Below, one piece after another: positions 60,988-64,000 of a stretch of DNA of 64,000 nucleotides (positions within the stretch are counted from its first letter, which is position 1; each line of letters starts with the position of its first letter). A program made the position numbers and the translations under genes. This DNA is from Marinomonas transparens (GTDB lineage: Bacteria > Pseudomonadota > Gammaproteobacteria > Pseudomonadales > Marinomonadaceae). The notes beneath the pieces were generated by a model. It did not search any database and was not told the origin of the DNA. It saw nothing but the letters and a program-made list of their open reading frames with translations. The DNA lies in NCBI RefSeq assembly GCF_016463975.1, contig NZ_JAEMNX010000020.1:50816-114815 (forward strand). The letters run 5' to 3'.

Positions 60988-61428
60988 TTAGTGGTTCCCT
61001 AACTGACGAACCACACTTCTCACTACACCAAACACTTCGAATTCAGACGCCTCGGTAACCGGAATCGGTGAATAGGCTTTATTCTTAGGACGAAGCAACA
61101 CCTCTGGTTTTAACTCTAACGCCTTCACCGTCATTTCCCCATGAATACTGGCAATGATAATATCCCCGTGTTTTGCCGTTAGCGAACGATCGACAACAAG
61201 CACATCTCCCGAAACAACCCCGACATCCCGCATAGATTCCCCCTTTGCCCGTGCAAAAAAAGTCGCTGCCGGATGAGGAATGCAAAGCGCATTCGAATTC
61301 AAATCTCGCTCAGCTAATTCCTGAACAGGAGAAGAAAGCCCCACCCTTTCTACATAAAGCGGAATCTGAACACTGTTCGCATCAATAAAGGATTGAAGAT
61401 GAGACACCCCAAGATAAGTTACCCGCAT
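60988..61428 (-). CDS. UmuD-like S24 peptidase under a LexA box (orphan, no umuC)
   Basis: 146 residues from the ATG at 61428; a TTG at 61440 is also in frame. Ser65 in AKGESM, Lys102 in GEMTVKALEL, and KNKAYSP are conserved. The position of the UmuD Cys-Gly cleavage site is Val29-Gly30. A close paralog of the gene at 56.7 kb; same length and core spacing. Its control by LexA is strongly suggested. No umuC is next to it. Confidence 0.88.
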   Translation of the reverse strand: MRVTYLGVSHLQSFIDANSVQIPLYVERVGLSSPVQELAERDLNSNALCIPHPAATFFARAKGESMRDVGVVSGDVLVVDRSLTAKHGDIIIASIHGEMTVKALELKPEVLLRPKNKAYSPIPVTEASEFEVFGVVRSVVRQLGNH

Positions 61429-61444
61429 AAAACACACCAAAATA

Positions 61445-61464
61445 TACTGTATATATGTACAGTA
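61445..61464 (-). promoter_or_regulatory. LexA (SOS) box
   Basis: TACTGTATATATGTACAGTA differs from the E. coli consensus TACTGTATATATATACAGTA at one base. Located 17 bp before the UmuD-like start, so LexA would repress that gene. Confidence 0.92.
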
Positions 61465-61920
61465 TAGTTTTAAACGTCACGAATAACCAAGTAAAATTTT
61501 CTACAACGAAGAATTTTCGACTCATAGCCATAAGCGAAGTTTCAGGAAAGGCTGGTTCTAAACTTCATCAACTCCAAACCTTTTATCGCTTTCCTCTCCT
61601 AGGGCCCAATTTAAAAGCCTCATCTGTCTCTTTTTGCTTATCGTTTAAATGGTCGATATTTATACAGACATCGACTTATTAGGTTAGTATTTGAACAGCA
61701 ATAAACTACCACGTAGAATCATCCGTAAACTATCAATAAACCAAAATATGCCACTCAATTCAGACCCTTTAGAAGAAAATGGCAAAGACACCTACCGTGA
61801 CTTCCTTTGACCAACAAAGCGATTTTTAACATGGTAATACGCTAAAAGGCATAAGACTGAGGCACATTGATTTACATAAACTTACAGACTAAAATGCACT
61901 CAACCAATAAGGAAATCATT
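61465..61920. other. 456-bp intergenic region
   Basis: No credible gene. A 75-codon open frame starting at 61455 begins inside the LexA box and has no family likeness, so I did not annotate it. The promoter of the exported protein gene is probably in its last 150 bp; no strong boxes seen. Confidence 0.5.
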
Positions 61921-62247
61921 ATGATTAAATTAAATAAAACCCTCTTCGTTTCTACTTGTTTAGTTGCTGCCATGTCTACTTCAGCAATAGCACGGGAAAA
62001 CCGAACTACCCTGTGCGTACACGACAACCAAACACGCATTATCGACATTGTTTACTCTGGTGAGGGTAACGTTCCCTGTGAAGTGCAATACACAAAATTA
62101 GGGGAAACAAAAACATTGTGGAGCGCAAACTACAAAGTTGGCTATTGCGAAAACAAAGCCACGGCTTTCGTAGAAAAGCAAATAGGCTGGGGCTGGTCTT
62201 GTGACCTCGTTGCTCATGATGAAATGAAAGAAGAAACAGCCCAGTAG
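61921..62247 (+). CDS. Small exported protein
   Basis: 108 residues from the ATG at 61921 (AAGGAAATCATT upstream). Signal peptide IKLNKTLFVSTCLVAAMSTSAIA; mature part has four cysteines (TTLCVHD, VPCEVQY, GYCENK, WSCDLV), and repeated motifs of hydrophobic strands, probably a small disulfide-bonded periplasmic fold. Function unknown. A long terminator hairpin follows. Confidence 0.7.
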   Translation: MIKLNKTLFVSTCLVAAMSTSAIARENRTTLCVHDNQTRIIDIVYSGEGNVPCEVQYTKLGETKTLWSANYKVGYCENKATAFVEKQIGWGWSCDLVAHDEMKEETAQ

Positions 62248-62265
62248 TATGTAAACCATTATAAA

Positions 62266-62305
62266 AAACACTAAAAAGCCCACATTTGTGGGCTTTTTAG
62301 TGTTT
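62266..62305. terminator. Long bidirectional terminator
   Basis: AAACACTAAAAAGCCCAC, loop ATTT, GTGGGCTTTTTAGTGTTT; an 18-bp perfect stem with internal A/T tracts, serving the exported protein gene (+) and the LysE exporter (-). Confidence 0.93.
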
Positions 62306-62385
62306 GTTGTTTAGAGAATCAATGAAGGTAAAGTTGGCGAGGTTTGGATAGCGCCAATTTGTCACTAACTCTCAACCCCACCCCG

Positions 62386-63033
62386 TTATATTTTTTTACT
62401 GATACTGGCAGAAGCGGCTAATGCGCCACCTAAGAAAACAAATACACTACCAACAGTACGGTTAACAAATGTCATATGACGAACATTAGACAGAAAAGGA
62501 CTTATTTTTGAACCAATACTTGCATACATAAACATAGATGCACAATCGATGAAGAACCAAGTAGATGCAAGCACTATATATTGTTCAACCTGTGGCAACT
62601 CAGCGTTCATAAAGCTAGGAAATAGCGCAATAAAAAACAACAAATCTTTAGGGTTACTGATACCGACCATAAAGCCTTTTCGAAAACGTGAGTACCATGA
62701 ATAATTAATCAGCGGATTGCTAGACGATGCATGACTTTCTATTTTTATAGCGCCCTCTTTCCAAGCTGTCCAGCCTAAAAAAATCAGATAACAGGCACCA
62801 ATAATTTTCACAATAAAGAAAAGCGTTTCAGAGGCGACCAAGATCGCGCCAAGGCCAACAGCCGAAATAAACATTAGAACCAGTGCAGCAATAGCGCCTC
62901 CTAAAACGGTCGGTATTGCTTTTTTATTACCAAATTTCAAGCCATCCGCTACGCATAATAAAGTAGAAGGACCAGGGCTAAGTATCAATATACTGATCAC
63001 GCTTATGTAAAGTAACCACATGCTTAATTCCAT
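62386..63033 (-). CDS. LysE/RhtB-family amino acid exporter
   Basis: 215 residues with GAGGAATGT before the ATG. Six TM helices; the family signature SPGPSTLLCVADGLKFGNKKAIPTVLGGA, GISNPKDLLFFIALFP. Exports amino acids such as homoserine, threonine or lysine, or related compounds; specificity cannot be told. Inner membrane. Confidence 0.92.
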   Translation of the reverse strand: MELSMWLLYISVISILILSPGPSTLLCVADGLKFGNKKAIPTVLGGAIAALVLMFISAVGLGAILVASETLFFIVKIIGACYLIFLGWTAWKEGAIKIESHASSSNPLINYSWYSRFRKGFMVGISNPKDLLFFIALFPSFMNAELPQVEQYIVLASTWFFIDCASMFMYASIGSKISPFLSNVRHMTFVNRTVGSVFVFLGGALAASASISKKI

Positions 63034-63424
63034 ACATTCCTCATTAATTAAATAATTTATTAATACAGTACATTTTATTCATACCCTGAAAAAACAAGAG
63101 ATTAGAGAAGAAGCTGTACAGTAAACCATTACTTTTAGTATCTGTCGTTTAAAAAACTCTATGGGGACGTTTTGTGTGGCTTGTTAAGGTTGCCGATGCT
63201 GTCATTCGCTCTGCCCTTCTCAGACTTGGGTGTTTTATTGTTGGCAGAATCGGATGGCTTTGATGATGTGGACAAGCTCGATTATCCGGCGCTGGATGAA
63301 ACATTGCTAACTTTGGTTTGACTCAATTTATTCCACAGCGGCTGAGACTAAGCTTTACTATATTGTCTAAAGCGTCACAGGTATGATGACATTCAAACCT
63401 TTCGACTTATTACCGGACACTTTT
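63034..63424. other. 391-bp intergenic region
   Basis: Upstream of the LysE exporter and of the VF530 gene. A 41-codon frame at 63196-63321 (acidic, MLSFALPFSDLGVLLLAE..) lacks a convincing ribosome site; it may be a remnant. Nothing else seen. Confidence 0.4.
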
Positions 63425-63685
63425 ATGAACGACGAGATCAACAACCCACTTCACGGTCTGGGATTACAAGAGCTGCTCACCCAGGTAGTTGATCACTACG
63501 GTTTTAAAATTCTCTACGCTTATCTAAACATCAACTGTTTCAAAACTAACCCTAGCATTGAATCCAGTGTGAAGTTTCTCAAGAAAACGGAATGGCCACG
63601 GGAGAAAGTGGAAATATTCTATCTTTATACGTTTAAAAACCTGCCGCGTGTTTCTTCTGAGCAATTTGAATTGCCACCTAGATAG
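63425..63685 (+). CDS. VF530 (DUF2132) DNA-binding protein
   Basis: 86 residues from ATG 63425. Matches VF530 throughout: [65 protein letters not shown]. The small helical fold binds DNA. It appears to be cut short: the protein ends FELPPR, and a further coding-like stretch continues in another frame. See the next entry. Confidence 0.85.
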   Translation: MNDEINNPLHGLGLQELLTQVVDHYGFKILYAYLNINCFKTNPSIESSVKFLKKTEWPREKVEIFYLYTFKNLPRVSSEQFELPPR

Positions 63686-63689
63686 CACA

Positions 63690-63827
63690 TTACCCCTGAA
63701 GGACAAGCCCCACCGCGAACCTGCAGAACTCAGTCTGGAAGATGCTGAACGCGTACGAGAGAAGCAGGCACTGAAAGCGGCTGAGCATGGCAAGACGAAA
63801 AGTTACCGAAACCGCAAGTTTGATTGA
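63690..63827 (+). pseudogene. Frame-shifted C-terminal extension of VF530
   Basis: In the next frame, without a start, the sequence reads PLKDKPHREPAELSLEDAER, VREKQALKAAEHGKTKSYRN, RKFD and TGA at 63825-63827. The Lys/Arg/Glu-rich helix is a plausible DNA-binding tail. It follows the VF530 stop by a few bases, so either a frameshift split the gene or a real indel ended it. Confidence 0.5.
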
Positions 63828-63890
63828 TGTGCCCTTCGGTCATTAGGCGCGGGGTGGTGGGCAAGGTGAGGCAGAGAGCGTTAGTAGAAA

Positions 63891-63932
63891 AACCACCAAC
63901 CCCCTTGGTATGACAGGGTTTGAAAGGTGGTT
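63891..63932. repeat. Interrupted inverted repeat near the window end
   Basis: AACCACC (63891-63897) with GGTGGTT (63926-63932), and inside AACCC (63898-63902) with GGGTT (63916-63920). No U-tract. It could be a cruciform, part of a repeat or an attachment-like site. Confidence 0.35.
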
Positions 63933-64000
63933 GATGAGATGGACGCTCCTCATTACGGGGTCAATGCGCCAAACTGAAAGTTCTAAACAACAGTTAAGCA

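Noticed and set aside
61455..61682. 75-codon open frame on the plus strand
   Set aside because: It starts inside the LexA box, has no ribosome site and no family likeness.
63196..63321. 41-codon open frame before VF530
   Set aside because: No convincing ribosome site or family; kept only as a note in the intergenic entry.

Overview
The window looks like chromosome of a marine gammaproteobacterium. Moderate AT content, many TTG/GTG starts, a complete type II secretion (T2SS) operon, HisI, YaeQ, a 4.5S RNA and several proteins typical of Oceanospirillales point to Marinomonas or a close relative. This assignment comes from protein recognition, not from a search. No rRNA, tRNA or CRISPR array was seen. 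Genes with an encoded plant or algal role (GH5 cellulase, phenolic acid decarboxylase, galactonate catabolism) plus the T2SS suggest a life on plant or algal material.

Layout. 1-3.9 kb: a multi-PAS/GAF hybrid histidine kinase, cut by the window edge. 4.4-9.1 kb: a four-gene NikABC/Opp-type ABC importer, every junction overlapping by 4 nt, with a good candidate Zur box in front. 9.4-11.6 kb: a secreted GH5-CBM2 cellulase. 11.6-15.4 kb: phenolic acid decarboxylase and a DgoK-DgoA-lactonase operon headed by a dehydrogenase remnant. 15.6-26.3 kb: a YfaZ-like porin and the T2SS operon gspC-M. 26.8-30.3 kb: a large unknown exported protein, a dead IS4-family transposase and the 4.5S RNA gene. 30.6-42.2 kb: housekeeping genes (hisI, MCP, amidotransferase, 2OG oxygenase, UvrD-like helicase, M14 metallohydrolase) and a YnjBCD-like importer. 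42.2-47.7 kb: an accessory island with an orphan phage tail fibre and a coupled pair of P-loop NTPases, the second with a TPR tail. 47.8-56.5 kb: hydrolases, an AraC regulator with a divergent MOSC cluster, a probable queuosine mannosyltransferase operon, YaeQ and a DUF1127 protein. 56.6-61.5 kb: a regulatory island with two orphan UmuD-like proteins, a divergent Cro/CI pair, csrA and an RsbQ/PAS-GGDEF pair. 61.9-64 kb: a small exported protein, a LysE exporter and a VF530 protein.

The two most interesting systems are these. (1) The CI-like repressor at 58.1 kb sits beside three 20-bp operators of form 7-N6-7 spaced 23-24 bp, and the csrA promoter carries two sites of the same architecture and spacing. 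This predicts that a phage-type repressor controls the global regulator CsrA. All three S24-peptidase proteins in this island have altered self-cleavage junctions, and one UmuD gene lies under a near-consensus LexA box. (2) The NTPase/NTPase-TPR pair at 44-47.7 kb lies behind two tandem 22-bp palindromes and beside phage genes; it resembles STAND-type immune proteins but lacks a recognisable effector.
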